This document shows positions 20,836 through 29,924 of a stretch of DNA of 64,000 nucleotides, piece by piece. The notes beneath the pieces are model-generated. The model searched no databases, had not been told where the DNA came from, and was given only the letters and a program-made list of their open reading frames with translations. Origin of the DNA: Ancylobacter sp. Lp-2 (GTDB taxonomy: Bacteria; Pseudomonadota; Alphaproteobacteria; Rhizobiales; Xanthobacteraceae); the NCBI RefSeq assembly GCF_020523795.1, contig NZ_JAJALI010000008.1:1-64000 (forward strand), given 5' to 3'. The stretch's first letter is position 1. The number at the start of each line of letters is the position of its first letter. Made by a program: the position numbers and the translations under genes.

Positions 20836-21723
20836 CTACAGCACCGGAATGCCGGCGTGCTTGGCTTTCGCCTCCGGCTCGACATGGATGTTGACGAAGA
20901 GGTCGTGCACCTCCTTACGCAGCGCCTCCTCGATGCGGTCGCAGATGGCGTGTGCCTCGCTCACCGCCATCTCGCCGGGAACCACGAGGTGGAAGTCGAC
21001 GAAGGTGAGCCGTCCGGCCTGGCGCGTGCGCAGGTCGTGCGCCTCGATGGCGCCGACCGCCTCTTCCGCGATGCGTGAACGGATGCGCGCCAGCGTATCG
21101 CCCGGCACCGCCTGATCCATCAGCCCGCCAATGCTTTCCTTCAGCACGCCGTAGCCGGACCACAGGATGTTCACCGCCACCAGCGCGGCGAGGACGAGGT
21201 CGGCCTTCTGGAAGCCGGTGCCGATGGCGAGGGCGATGCCGGCCAGCACCGCGGCGGAGGAGATGACGTCGGTAAAGAGGTGCTTGCCGTCGGCCACCAG
21301 CGCGGGGGAGCGCAGGCGCCGGCCTTCGCGGATCAGCACCCAGCACCACACGGCATTGATGACACTGGCCAGTGCGTTGGCGCCGAGGCCGTTGAGCGAC
21401 AGGTCGAGGACGTGCGGCTCCTCCCAGGCGAAATACACCTCGCGGAAGATCGACAGCGCGGCCACCACGATGAGCACGCCGACGACCACGGCGGAGAAAT
21501 ATTCCGCCTTGGCATAGCCATAGGGATGGGCGGCGTCGGCCGGACGGGCGCTGACCTTGAGCGCGATCAGCGCGGCGATGGCGGTGCTGACATTGACCAG
21601 GCTCTCCAGCGCGTCGGAATAGAGCGCGATGCTGCCGGTCAGCCGGTAGGCGACATATTTCAGTGCCAGCACCACGATGCTGACGACCACACTGCCGGCC
21701 GCCAGCCGCAAGGACCGTTCCAT
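20836..21723 (-). CDS. cation diffusion facilitator (CDF) family transporter
   Basis: A 295-residue inner-membrane exporter with about six helices and a C-terminal cytosolic ferredoxin-like domain (VDFHLVVPGEMAVSEAH). The membrane metal site has Asp37 in YSDALES and His/Asp in KHLFTDV, but the second acidic residue of helix 2 seen in YiiP (Asp at +4) is Ser41 here. It differs strongly from the other CDF gene in this window (44823-45773) and has no His-rich tail. The metal could be zinc, iron or manganese. Confidence 0.88.
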   Translation of the reverse strand: MERSLRLAAGSVVVSIVVLALKYVAYRLTGSIALYSDALESLVNVSTAIAALIALKVSARPADAAHPYGYAKAEYFSAVVVGVLIVVAALSIFREVYFAWEEPHVLDLSLNGLGANALASVINAVWCWVLIREGRRLRSPALVADGKHLFTDVISSAAVLAGIALAIGTGFQKADLVLAALVAVNILWSGYGVLKESIGGLMDQAVPGDTLARIRSRIAEEAVGAIEAHDLRTRQAGRLTFVDFHLVVPGEMAVSEAHAICDRIEEALRKEVHDLFVNIHVEPEAKAKHAGIPVL

Positions 21724-21917
21724 CCGCTCATTCCGTTCCGATGACGCCCGCGCGCCGGGGTCGTCCGATTAGACAGTCGGTGCGCGAAAATCAAGTCAGG
21801 TCAACGGTTTGCAACTGGTTCGCAGGAGCGTTAGCAGGCGCGCTAGCAGGTTTGGCCGCTGTCATGTGACGGGCTTGGGTCCGGTAATGTCGCGGCTTGC
21901 AGTGTCATAGACGGTCA

Positions 21918-22826
21918 TCAGGCATGGGCGGTGCGCGGCAGGATGGCGCCGCGATGCTGGATCACCCGGCCGGCGAGCGCATGGCCGGCTTCCGCCGCCA
22001 GCGCCGGCGGTTTGCCGTCAAGGCGGGCCGCGAGATAGGCGGCGTTGAAGCTGTCGCCGGCGGCGGTGGTGTCGACCGGCGTCACCGGCTCGGCGATCGC
22101 GACCAACTGCGAGGTGCCCCCCGAGACGACCAGCGCGCCCTCCGCGCCGTTCTTCACCACGATCTCGCCGACGCCGAAGGTCGAGAGCCGCTCGGCTGTG
22201 GCGGCGGGCGAGCCGTCGCTCCACAACATCGCCTCGTCCTCGAAGGTGGGCAGGGCGAGGGTGCAGCGCTTCAACGCCTGGGCATAGACGGTTCGCGCCC
22301 GGGCGACGTCGCCGCGCCAGTTGCGCGGGCGGTAATTGCCGTCGAACACCACCTTGGCGCCGCGCTCGCGGGCGAATTCCAGCGTCGCCAGCAGGCGGCC
22401 GAGGCCGACATTGGAGTAGATGGAGAGGGTGATACCGGAGAGATAGACCAACTGGGCCTCGATGATCGCCTCGGCGACACGTTCCCAACCCGGCAGCTCG
22501 AACAGCTCACGGGCCGGGGCGTTGTCGCGCCAGTAGCTGAAGGTGCGCTCGCCGAAGGTGTCGGTGTCGATCACATAGAGGCCGGGCATGCGGCCGGGCG
22601 CGCGCAGGATGTGCTTGGTGCCGATGTTCTCCGCTTCGGCGGCGGCGACGATCTGCTCGGAATAGCGGTCGTCGCCCAGCGCGGTGGCATAGGCGACCTC
22701 GACGCCGGCGCGGGCGAGATAGACGGCGGTGTTGAAGGTGTCGCCGCCGATGCCGAGCCCGTAGCGCGCGTCGGCGCCGCGGGAGAACTCGACCATGACC
22801 TCGCCGATGGAAACAACCTTTGCCAT
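21918..22826 (-). CDS. PfkB-family sugar kinase, probably 2-keto-3-deoxygluconate kinase
   Basis: A 302-residue ribokinase-fold kinase. The substrate signature GGDTFNTAVYLAR lies at 28-40, the segment FDGNYRPRNW at 161-170 resembles that of KDG kinases, and the ATP motif DTTAAGDSF at 252-260 carries the catalytic base Asp258. ATG 22826 follows GGAGGAAGAG. KDG kinase would phosphorylate 2-keto-3-deoxy-D-gluconate in sugar acid breakdown. No aldolase or dehydratase of that route is nearby, so the substrate remains a family-level call. Confidence 0.8.
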   Translation of the reverse strand: MAKVVSIGEVMVEFSRGADARYGLGIGGDTFNTAVYLARAGVEVAYATALGDDRYSEQIVAAAEAENIGTKHILRAPGRMPGLYVIDTDTFGERTFSYWRDNAPARELFELPGWERVAEAIIEAQLVYLSGITLSIYSNVGLGRLLATLEFARERGAKVVFDGNYRPRNWRGDVARARTVYAQALKRCTLALPTFEDEAMLWSDGSPAATAERLSTFGVGEIVVKNGAEGALVVSGGTSQLVAIAEPVTPVDTTAAGDSFNAAYLAARLDGKPPALAAEAGHALAGRVIQHRGAILPRTAHA

Positions 22827-22955
22827 GGACTCTTCCTCCTGCTGCGGGGGCGCCATGCCGGGCGCCCGAGATTCGCGCGCAGGTTCGCCTCAATCGGCCG
22901 CCGCGGCAACCCGCGGCCGATTGAGGCGGTTTCGGTCCGCGGGCTTGCCGGTCGC

Positions 22956-24158
22956 TCAGGCCGCCCGGGCGGAGACGAGGAAATCACCCATCCGCTCCAA
23001 CGCCCGGCGGATGTTTTCCGCCGAATTGGCATAGGACAGGCGGATATAGCCCTCGCCGAACACGCCGAAATCCGGGCCGCCGATGGTGGCGACGCCGGCT
23101 TTTTCGAGCAGGGCATTGGCCAGTGCCTTTGCCGAGTTCCAGCCGGTGCCCGAGACATTCGGGAAGGCGTAGAACGCCCCCTTCGGCGTGGCGCAGGCGA
23201 CGCCCGGCAGCGCGTTCAGCCCGTCGACCACCAGCCGGCGGCGGGCGTCGAACTCGGCGACCATCGCCGCCACGCAGTCCTGCGGACCGGTGAGGGCGGC
23301 CAGCGCGCCAAACTGGGCAGGAGAATTGACGCAAGACCAGGCGTTGACGCTGAGCTTGCGCACCGCCTCGAACAGCGCCGGCGGCCACAGTGCCCAGCCC
23401 ATGCGCCAGCCGGTCATCGCATAGGTCTTGGACCAGCCATTGAGCAGGATCAGCCGGTCACGAATCTCGGGATAGGCGAGCAGGGTGGTGTGCTCCTCGC
23501 CGTCGAACAGGAACTGGTCGTAGATCTCGTCGGAGAGGATGGCGACGTGCGGGTGGCGCTCCAGCCCGGCGACCAGCGCGTCGATCTCCGCCTTCGGCGT
23601 CACGCCGCCGGTGGGATTGGCTGGCGAGTTGAGGATGAGCAACCGGGTGCGCGGGGTGATCAGCGCCAGCGTCTCCTCGGCGGAGAAGGCGAAGCCGTTC
23701 TCCTCGCGGATCGGCACCGGCACCGGCGTGGCGCCGGTGAACTCGATCATCGATCGATAGATCGGGAAGCCGGGATCGGGATAGAGGATCTCCGCCCCCG
23801 GCTCGCCGAGCATGAGGATGGCGGCGAACATCGTCACCTTGCCGCCGGGCACGATGACGACGCGACCGGGATCGATCGAGGTGCCGTGGCGGCGATGAAT
23901 GTCGGCGGCGACCGCCTCGCGCAGCGGTGCGATGCCGATGGACGGCGTGTAGCCGTGCTCGCCATCGCGCAGCGCCTTGATCGCCGCCTCGACAATGTGG
24001 TCCGGCGTGCGGAAATCCGGCTGGCCGATGCCGAGATTGATGATGTCGCGCCCCTGACCGGCGAGCGCAGCCGCGCGGGCAAGCACCGCGAAAGCATTCT
24101 CCTCGCCGATGCGCTCGAAGGCCGGGATGGGACGGATGGGGGAGATGGGCGATGTCAC
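22956..24158 (-). CDS. class I/II pyridoxal phosphate aminotransferase
   Basis: A fold-type I aminotransferase of about 400 residues. The PLP lysine is in SKTYAMTGWRMGW, with NLGIGQPDFRTP at the N-terminus and NSPANPTGG and SDEIYDQ in the middle, as in aspartate/alanine-type enzymes. The start is uncertain: the frame has no ATG near its beginning; GTG at 24158 (VTSPISPIRP) is used here, and a TTG at 24203 is the other choice. The acceptor and donor cannot be told from sequence. Confidence 0.85.
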   Translation of the reverse strand: MTSPISPIRPIPAFERIGEENAFAVLARAAALAGQGRDIINLGIGQPDFRTPDHIVEAAIKALRDGEHGYTPSIGIAPLREAVAADIHRRHGTSIDPGRVVIVPGGKVTMFAAILMLGEPGAEILYPDPGFPIYRSMIEFTGATPVPVPIREENGFAFSAEETLALITPRTRLLILNSPANPTGGVTPKAEIDALVAGLERHPHVAILSDEIYDQFLFDGEEHTTLLAYPEIRDRLILLNGWSKTYAMTGWRMGWALWPPALFEAVRKLSVNAWSCVNSPAQFGALAALTGPQDCVAAMVAEFDARRRLVVDGLNALPGVACATPKGAFYAFPNVSGTGWNSAKALANALLEKAGVATIGGPDFGVFGEGYIRLSYANSAENIRRALERMGDFLVSARAA

Positions 24159-24303
24159 GGGCTTATTCTGCGTTGGCGTTGATAGGGCGCGGGACGACCG
24201 CAAATTGCTTGTAGTTTCATCATTGGTGTCACATGAACGGGGCGGGCTTCAAGCTGTTCTCTCCGTCCTAACCGTTCAATGCGCGCGATGCCGGGATCTT
24301 TCA

Positions 24304-25467
24304 ATGAGCACTGACGCGTTCGACCTGCCTCTGGGAGAGTTGGTGGATTCCCGGCCGGCGGCGCGGCCGCAGCGTATCGCGCTCACCGGGCGGCATGTCG
24401 ACATCGTGCCGTTCGACGTCGGCAAGCACGGCCCGGCGCTCTACGAGCGCTCGCACGGGCCGGAGAAGGAGCAGCTCTGGGCCTATCTCGGGGCGGCGCC
24501 CTTCGAGGACTATGCCGCGTTCGAGGCCTATTACGCGGCGGCGGCGCAGAAGGACGACCCGCTGCTCTACGCCATCATCGACAAGGCGAGCGGCGAGGCG
24601 GTGGGGCACGCCACTTTCATGCGCATCGACCCGGCCAACCGGGTGATCGAGGTCGGCAACATCCTTTATACACCGGCGCTGATGCGGACCCCGGGCGGCA
24701 CCGAGGCGATGGAACTGATGGCGCGCCACGTCTTCGAGGCGCTGGGCTATCGGCGCTACGAGTGGAAGTGCAACGCGCTCAACGCCCCTTCGCGCCGCGC
24801 CGCCCTGCGCTACGGCTTCCGCTTCGAGGGCGTTTTCCGCCAGCACATGATCGTCAAGGGTCGCAACCGCGATACCGCCTGGTTCTCGATGCTGGACGGC
24901 GAATGGCCGCAGCGCGCCCATGCCTTCGCGCATTGGCTGGCGCCGGAGAATTTCGACGCCGAGGGGAGACAGCTCGCCTCGCTCGGCGTTCTCAATGCCG
25001 AGTTCATCGAGGTTGGCGATATCCGGCTGAGGCGGGCCAGCCTTGCCGATCTGCCGGCGGTGGAAGAGGTGCAACGGCGCGCCTATGCCAAGAACCGCAC
25101 CCTGCTCGGGGTCGAGCCGGTGCCGCTGCTGTGGGACTACGTCCAGGTGTTCCGCGAGCGCGAGGTGTGGGTGGTCGACGGTGCCACCGCGCTGTCGGCG
25201 GTGCTGATCCTGGAGCCGCGGGCGGGTGACCTGCTGCTCGACAGCCTTGCCATCTCGCCGATGGCTCAGGGATCGGGCCTCGGCAACGTGCTGCTCGCCG
25301 CCGCCGATGCGCGGGCGCAGGCGCTGGGGCGCGGGGTGGTGCGGCTTTATACCGGCGAGCCGCTGTCGGCCAACATCAACTGGTATCGCCGCAAGGGCTA
25401 TTCCATCGAGCGGGTGGAGCAGATGCCGGACCGGCGTCTGGTCCACATGGCGAAGGCGCTCGGCTGA
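24304..25467 (+). CDS. two-domain GNAT acetyltransferase
   Basis: A 387-residue protein with two GNAT domains. The N-terminal one (about 25-200) is of the RimJ/RimL-like type, with YRRYEWKCNALNAPSRRAA and YGFRFEGVFRQH. The C-terminal one (about 235-387) has the acetyl-CoA loop SPMAQGSGLGNVLL and the ending NINWYRRKGYSI. It would acetylate amines from acetyl-CoA in the cytoplasm. It stands alone between the aminotransferase (divergent) and map. Fused pairs of this kind are known; the substrate is not predictable. Confidence 0.88.
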   Translation: MSTDAFDLPLGELVDSRPAARPQRIALTGRHVDIVPFDVGKHGPALYERSHGPEKEQLWAYLGAAPFEDYAAFEAYYAAAAQKDDPLLYAIIDKASGEAVGHATFMRIDPANRVIEVGNILYTPALMRTPGGTEAMELMARHVFEALGYRRYEWKCNALNAPSRRAALRYGFRFEGVFRQHMIVKGRNRDTAWFSMLDGEWPQRAHAFAHWLAPENFDAEGRQLASLGVLNAEFIEVGDIRLRRASLADLPAVEEVQRRAYAKNRTLLGVEPVPLLWDYVQVFREREVWVVDGATALSAVLILEPRAGDLLLDSLAISPMAQGSGLGNVLLAAADARAQALGRGVVRLYTGEPLSANINWYRRKGYSIERVEQMPDRRLVHMAKALG

Positions 25468-25601
25468 ACGCGGACGTCCGGCGCGGGCGAGGGGGAGGGG
25501 CACCTCGCGACCTTGTTTCCTTGCGTGCGCCGGCGGATCGCTTACATTCGGGACTGGGAATAGCGGGTGATCGACCCGCGACGAATCTGGACTTGCCTGC
25601 G

Positions 25602-26426
25602 ATGAGCTATGTGGAAGCGGCCGCCGCGCCGCTGAGGAAGACCGGTCAGATCCGCCTGCACGGGCTGGAAGGCTTCGAGGGCATGCGCCGCGCCGGGCGG
25701 CTGGCCGCCGAGGCGCTCGATCTCGTGCACGAGATGGTCGCGCCGGGCGTCAGCACCGAGGCGATCGACAATCTGGTGTTCGAATTCGGCATGGACAACG
25801 GCGCCATCCCGGCGACGCTGATGTATCGCGGCTACCGCAAGTCGACCTGCACCTCGATCAACCACGTGGTTTGCCACGGCATTCCCAACGAGAAGCCGCT
25901 GCGCGAGGGCGACATTGTGAATGTCGACGTCACGCTGATCTATGACGGCTGGTACGGCGATTCGAGCCGCATGTACCCGGTGGGCGAGATCCCTCGCCGG
26001 GCCGAGCGGCTGCTGGACGTGACCTACGAATCGATGATGCGCGGCATCGCGGCGATCAAGCCGGGCGGCCATGTCGGCGACATCGGCGCGGCGATCCAGG
26101 ACTTTGTCGAGCCGCTGCATATGAGCGTGGTGCGGGATTTCTGCGGCCACGGCGTCGGCCAGCTGTTCCATGACGAGCCGAACATCGTGCATGTCGGCCG
26201 CCGGGGCGAGGGCCCGGAACTGATGCCGGGCATGATCTTCACCGTCGAGCCGATGATCAATCTCGGCCGGCCGCACGTGAAGGTGCTGTCGGACGGCTGG
26301 ACAGCGGTGACGCGCGACCGCGCGCTCTCCGCTCAGTTCGAGCATTCGGTCGGCGTGACCGAGACGGGAGTGGAGATCTTCACCCTGTCGCCGAAGGGCT
26401 ATCACAAGCCGATCTTCGGCGGCTGA
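25602..26426 (+). CDS. map: methionine aminopeptidase, type I
   Basis: A 274-residue pita-bread metallopeptidase that removes N-terminal Met from nascent proteins. All five metal ligands are present with the family spacing: Asp109, Asp120, His183, Glu216 and Glu247 (E. coli 97, 108, 171, 204, 235). The ATG at 25602 gives [10 protein letters not shown]. radC follows 17 bases later on the same strand, a pairing common in alphaproteobacteria. Confidence 0.96.
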   Translation: MSYVEAAAAPLRKTGQIRLHGLEGFEGMRRAGRLAAEALDLVHEMVAPGVSTEAIDNLVFEFGMDNGAIPATLMYRGYRKSTCTSINHVVCHGIPNEKPLREGDIVNVDVTLIYDGWYGDSSRMYPVGEIPRRAERLLDVTYESMMRGIAAIKPGGHVGDIGAAIQDFVEPLHMSVVRDFCGHGVGQLFHDEPNIVHVGRRGEGPELMPGMIFTVEPMINLGRPHVKVLSDGWTAVTRDRALSAQFEHSVGVTETGVEIFTLSPKGYHKPIFGG

Positions 26427-26443
26427 GCGGGCCGGGGCGGCGG

Positions 26444-27223
26444 ATGAAGCCTAAACCGGGCTTTCAGGAGACGCCGACGTCCGAGGCCGCGCTGCCCGCG
26501 GCCGCATCGGCGGAAGCCGGAATGTCCGAGCGGGTTAGGCCGGGCGACTATGAGCCTCATTTCACCGGCCATCGCGAGCGGCTGCGCGAGCGTTTCCGCT
26601 CCGGGGGCGGGGAGGCGCTGCCGGATTACGAACTGCTCGAGCTCGTGCTGTTCCGCGCCGTGCCGCGCGCGGACGTCAAGCCGCTCGCCAAGAAGCTGGT
26701 GGAGCGCTTCGGCTCCTTCGCCGAGGTGATCGCCGCCCCGCCGGCGCGCCTGCGTGAGTTCAAGGGCGTCGGCGAGGCGATCATCACCGAATTCAAGCTG
26801 ATCGGCTCCGCGGTGGAGCGGGTGACGCGGGCGCAGGTGAGGGCCAGGCCGGTGCTCTCATCGTGGAGCTCGGTGATCGCCCATTGCCGCGCCTCGATGG
26901 CTTTCGCTGACCGCGAGCAATTCCGGGTGCTGTTTCTCGACAAGCGCAACCAGTTGATTCTCGACGAGGTGCAGCAGAGCGGGACGGTGGATCACACGCC
27001 GGTCTATCCGCGCGAGGTGGTCAAGCGGGCGCTGGAAGTGTCGGCGAGCGCGATCATCCTCGTCCACAACCACCCGAGCGGCGACCCGACGCCGTCGAAC
27101 GCCGATATCTCGATGACCAAGACCATCATCGACGTGGCGAAGCCGCTCGGCATCGAGGTGCACGACCACATCATCGTCGGCAAGGATGGCCATGCCAGCC
27201 TCAAGGGTCTGCGCCTGATCTGA
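26444..27223 (+). CDS. radC: RadC-family (JAB/MPN domain) protein
   Basis: A 259-residue protein with an N-terminal helix-hairpin-helix region (about 75-115, [15 protein letters not shown]) and a C-terminal JAMM domain with the zinc motif [14 protein letters not shown]. The first 40 residues are Ala- and Pro-rich and look disordered. RadC proteins were long linked with DNA repair, but a biochemical activity is not settled. It is close behind map and probably co-transcribed with it. Confidence 0.93.
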   Translation: MKPKPGFQETPTSEAALPAAASAEAGMSERVRPGDYEPHFTGHRERLRERFRSGGGEALPDYELLELVLFRAVPRADVKPLAKKLVERFGSFAEVIAAPPARLREFKGVGEAIITEFKLIGSAVERVTRAQVRARPVLSSWSSVIAHCRASMAFADREQFRVLFLDKRNQLILDEVQQSGTVDHTPVYPREVVKRALEVSASAIILVHNHPSGDPTPSNADISMTKTIIDVAKPLGIEVHDHIIVGKDGHASLKGLRLI

Positions 27224-27237
27224 TATCGCCGATTTCT

Positions 27238-27426
27238 TCAGAAAACGCTGAGGGGCAGGGCGAAGGGCAGCAACACCAGCCCGGCGCCCAGAAGCACGAC
27301 ATCGACCAGCAGGCAGGCGCCGACCAGAAGCGGTTGCGAGGCCGGGCGCTGCACCAGCACGGTGGCGCCGATGAACAAAATGATCAGTCCCGCGAGAATG
27401 GGAAGAAGCGCAAGGGCGGGGTTCAT
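27238..27426 (-). CDS. small two-helix membrane protein of unknown function
   Basis: A 62-residue protein made almost wholly of two hydrophobic helices (LLPILAGLIILFIGATVLV and VGACLLVDVVLLGAGLVLL) joined by a short QRPASQP turn. No charged or metal-binding motif is seen. AGGACG stands upstream of the ATG at a rather long distance. It is convergent with radC; no partner is evident. Confidence 0.6.
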   Translation of the reverse strand: MNPALALLPILAGLIILFIGATVLVQRPASQPLLVGACLLVDVVLLGAGLVLLPFALPLSVF

Positions 27427-27572
27427 GACGGGGCGTCCTGTCTGTGCGTTCCCGTGACCTTCAGCAGGTCTCGGCCGTCAATGGAGCCGCGAGCATGCCC
27501 GTCTGTTGTGAAACCCGGTTTGGCAATGTCCACGGTAACGCTCCTCTCCGACCATCAAGGTTCCGGGAGGGT

Positions 27573-28400
27573 TCAGCTCCGGCTGCGCTCGGCGCTGCGC
27601 CACTGATGCGGAGTGTCGCCGACGAAGCGGCGGAACACAGTGGTGAAGTGGGCTTGGGTCTGGAAGCCGACCTCCAGTGCGATGGCGACCAGCGAGTCGC
27701 GTGTCTCCTTCATCAGTGACTGTGCCTTCTCGATGCGCCGGCGCAGCAGGAATTCGTGCGGACGCAAGCCCGTGCTGACGCGGAACTGGGCGGCGAAATG
27801 CATGCGGCTGAGGCCGGCGGCGTCGGCCATGCCGGCGAGGGAGACGCTTTCGCTCAGATTCTCATCGATATAGGCGACGACTTTCTTCAGCCGCCATTTC
27901 GGCAGGCCCGATTTGGGACGGCGCGTCGCCGGGGTGGTCTCGGTGGCCGGCTCTTCGAGTGCGTCGCCGGCAGGGCGGACGCTGAGCGCGCGCGTGACGA
28001 TGGCGAGGCGCAGCGCGTCGGCATAGACGCCGCCGAATTCGTCGGTGCCGTGCTCGGCGGCTTCCAGCGCCTGCGACAGCCGCAGGATCACCGGATCGTC
28101 CCCGGCAATGATGGCTGGGCCGGCGGCGAGGTTGAGGGCGGTGGGGATCTGGTTGCCGGCGACATGCAGATGCACGGTTCCGTTCCGCGTCGGCGTCTGC
28201 TCGCCGAAGGAGAGGCCGGCGGCCGGCGCGGTGCTCGCGGCGGAAATGGCGAGCACGAGATCGATATGGCCGAGGCGCACGGACAGCGTGTCGGGGGCTG
28301 GCAGAGAGGCGGCCGGCGCTGCGGCGAAGGGCACGCGCAGGATGTCGGGGAGGGCGTGGGTGGCGGTACCTTCGATCTGCGGAGACACGTGGAACGACAT
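27573..28400 (-). CDS. AraC-family transcriptional regulator
   Basis: A 275-residue regulator whose C-terminal 100 residues form the double HTH of AraC/XylS proteins (VSLAGMADAAGLSRMHFAAQ, then the second helix pair IALEVGFQTQAHFTTVFRRF). The N-terminal part (1-165) is not a recognisable cupin and may bind an effector. ATG 28400 follows GAGGGAG; the long upstream frame lacks support. It is divergent from the flavin monooxygenase at 28792, across a gap with a 7-bp-arm palindrome, so it probably controls that gene. Confidence 0.87.
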   Translation of the reverse strand: MSFHVSPQIEGTATHALPDILRVPFAAAPAASLPAPDTLSVRLGHIDLVLAISAASTAPAAGLSFGEQTPTRNGTVHLHVAGNQIPTALNLAAGPAIIAGDDPVILRLSQALEAAEHGTDEFGGVYADALRLAIVTRALSVRPAGDALEEPATETTPATRRPKSGLPKWRLKKVVAYIDENLSESVSLAGMADAAGLSRMHFAAQFRVSTGLRPHEFLLRRRIEKAQSLMKETRDSLVAIALEVGFQTQAHFTTVFRRFVGDTPHQWRSAERSRS

Positions 28401-28791
28401 GACCGGAACTCCCTCTGTCTGTGGAGCGGAACGTGCCGCTGCCTGGGGTCCCGGCGATGGCAGTCTCGTGGAGAGGGGCATGACATGCTGCCGGACCGCA
28501 CGAAGACGTCCCATCGCCGCATCTGGACGTTTCCAGGCATCGGCTGGCGATGGGCAAAGAATAGGCGCGGCGCGAAATTGCTCCATTCTACGTGGGTTTG
28601 GCTGGCTATATGAAGAGTTTGCCGGCCCCATACAAAGGTATGGGAACGGGCGCCGGAGGAACCGACAGCAGACGCGGCGGCATTCGCGAAAGAAAATCGT
28701 GCCGGATGGGGGCAGTGAAAGAGGTCGGCTCCCGCGTGGCGGGCGCAATACCCTCGCGGCCTCACTCTGGTCCCCTTTCAGGAGAAGATCC
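28401..28791. promoter_or_regulatory. divergent araC-type regulator / monooxygenase control region
   Basis: No gene is seen in these 391 bases. CCCATAC-AAAG-GTATGGG at 28627-28644 is a perfect inverted repeat with 7-base arms, 148 bases before the monooxygenase start, and is the best operator candidate. AGGAGA at 28780 is the ribosome binding site of the monooxygenase. Confidence 0.5.
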
Positions 28792-29907
28792 ATGCCGATG
28801 CGCATCGTCATTGCCGGTGGCTCGGTCGGCGGGTTGTTCGCCGCCGAATTGCTGCGCCGGGCGGGACACGACGTGACCGTTTATGAGCGGTCGACCTCGG
28901 GGCTCGAGGGCCGCGGCGCCGGCCTCGTCGCGCAGCGCGAAGTGTTTGCCATGCTGCGCGAGGCTGGCGTCGAACATGTCGCGCAGTTCGGTGTCGAGGC
29001 GCATGAGCGCATCGTGCTCGACCGGGACGGTGAGGTGGTCCACCGGCAGGCGACGCCGCAGACGCAGCTCTCCTGGGACCGGCTGTTCCGGGTGTTCCGC
29101 GAGCGGGTACCGGACGGCGGCTATGTCGGTGGCCGGACGGTCGCGGGGGTGACGCAGGACATGCAGCGCGCGACGGTGCATTTCGCCGATGGCGGCGCAG
29201 AGGAGGCGGATCTCGTCATCGCCGCCGATGGGCTCGGCTCCACCCTGCGCGGGCTGGTGGCCGGCGCGGGATCGCTTCCCGCCTACGCCGGCTATGTTGC
29301 GTGGCGCGGGCTGGTGCCGGAGACGGCGATGCCGACACAGGCGGCGGCGAGGTTGTTCGAGCGCTTTGCCTTCTACGATATCCCGCGCTCACAGGTGCTC
29401 GGCTATCTGGTCCCCGGCGCGGACGGGGCGATCGAGCCGGGGCGGCGGCGCTACAACTGGGTCTGGTACCGGCGCTACACGCCGGAGGAACTCATCGGCG
29501 TGCTGACCGATGCCGACGGGCAGCGGCATGATTTCTCGCTGGCGCCGGGGCAGATGCGGCCGGCGGCGGCGGACGTCTTGCGCGCTGACGCCGCGCGACT
29601 GCTGCCGCCGGCCTTCGCGGCGGCGGTGGCGGCCGAGCCGCTCCCCTTCGTGCAGGCGATTTTCGACTATGCCACCCCGCGCATGGTCGCCGGGCGGCTG
29701 GTGCTGATCGGCGACGCCGCCTTCGTCGCCCGTCCGCACACCGCCATGGGCGTCGCCAAGGTGGCCGGAGATGCTTTCGCGCTGCGCGACGCGCTCGTGG
29801 GGCAGCCGGACGTGCCGGCGGCGCTGGCGGCCTTCGAGCGGGTGCGCCTGCTGCACGGGCAGGCGGTGGTGGACTATGGAAGGCGGCTCGGCGCCTCGTT
29901 CGACTGA
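28792..29907 (+). CDS. FAD-dependent monooxygenase (2,6-dihydroxypyridine hydroxylase-like)
   Basis: A 371-residue group A flavoprotein hydroxylase. The N-terminal Rossmann motif is VIAGGSVGGLFAAELLRRAG, the DLVIAADGLGS segment is the DG motif and GDAAFVARPHTAMGVAKVAG is the GD motif that holds FAD ribityl. These and the YVAWRGLVPE stretch resemble 2,6-dihydroxypyridine 3-monooxygenase of nicotine degraders. It would hydroxylate an aromatic ring with NAD(P)H and O2. There are no ring-cleavage genes near it, so the substrate is open. AGGAGA precedes the ATG. Confidence 0.88.
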   Translation: MPMRIVIAGGSVGGLFAAELLRRAGHDVTVYERSTSGLEGRGAGLVAQREVFAMLREAGVEHVAQFGVEAHERIVLDRDGEVVHRQATPQTQLSWDRLFRVFRERVPDGGYVGGRTVAGVTQDMQRATVHFADGGAEEADLVIAADGLGSTLRGLVAGAGSLPAYAGYVAWRGLVPETAMPTQAAARLFERFAFYDIPRSQVLGYLVPGADGAIEPGRRRYNWVWYRRYTPEELIGVLTDADGQRHDFSLAPGQMRPAAADVLRADAARLLPPAFAAAVAAEPLPFVQAIFDYATPRMVAGRLVLIGDAAFVARPHTAMGVAKVAGDAFALRDALVGQPDVPAALAAFERVRLLHGQAVVDYGRRLGASFD

Positions 29908-29924
29908 AATGTCCCGGCGTGCCT

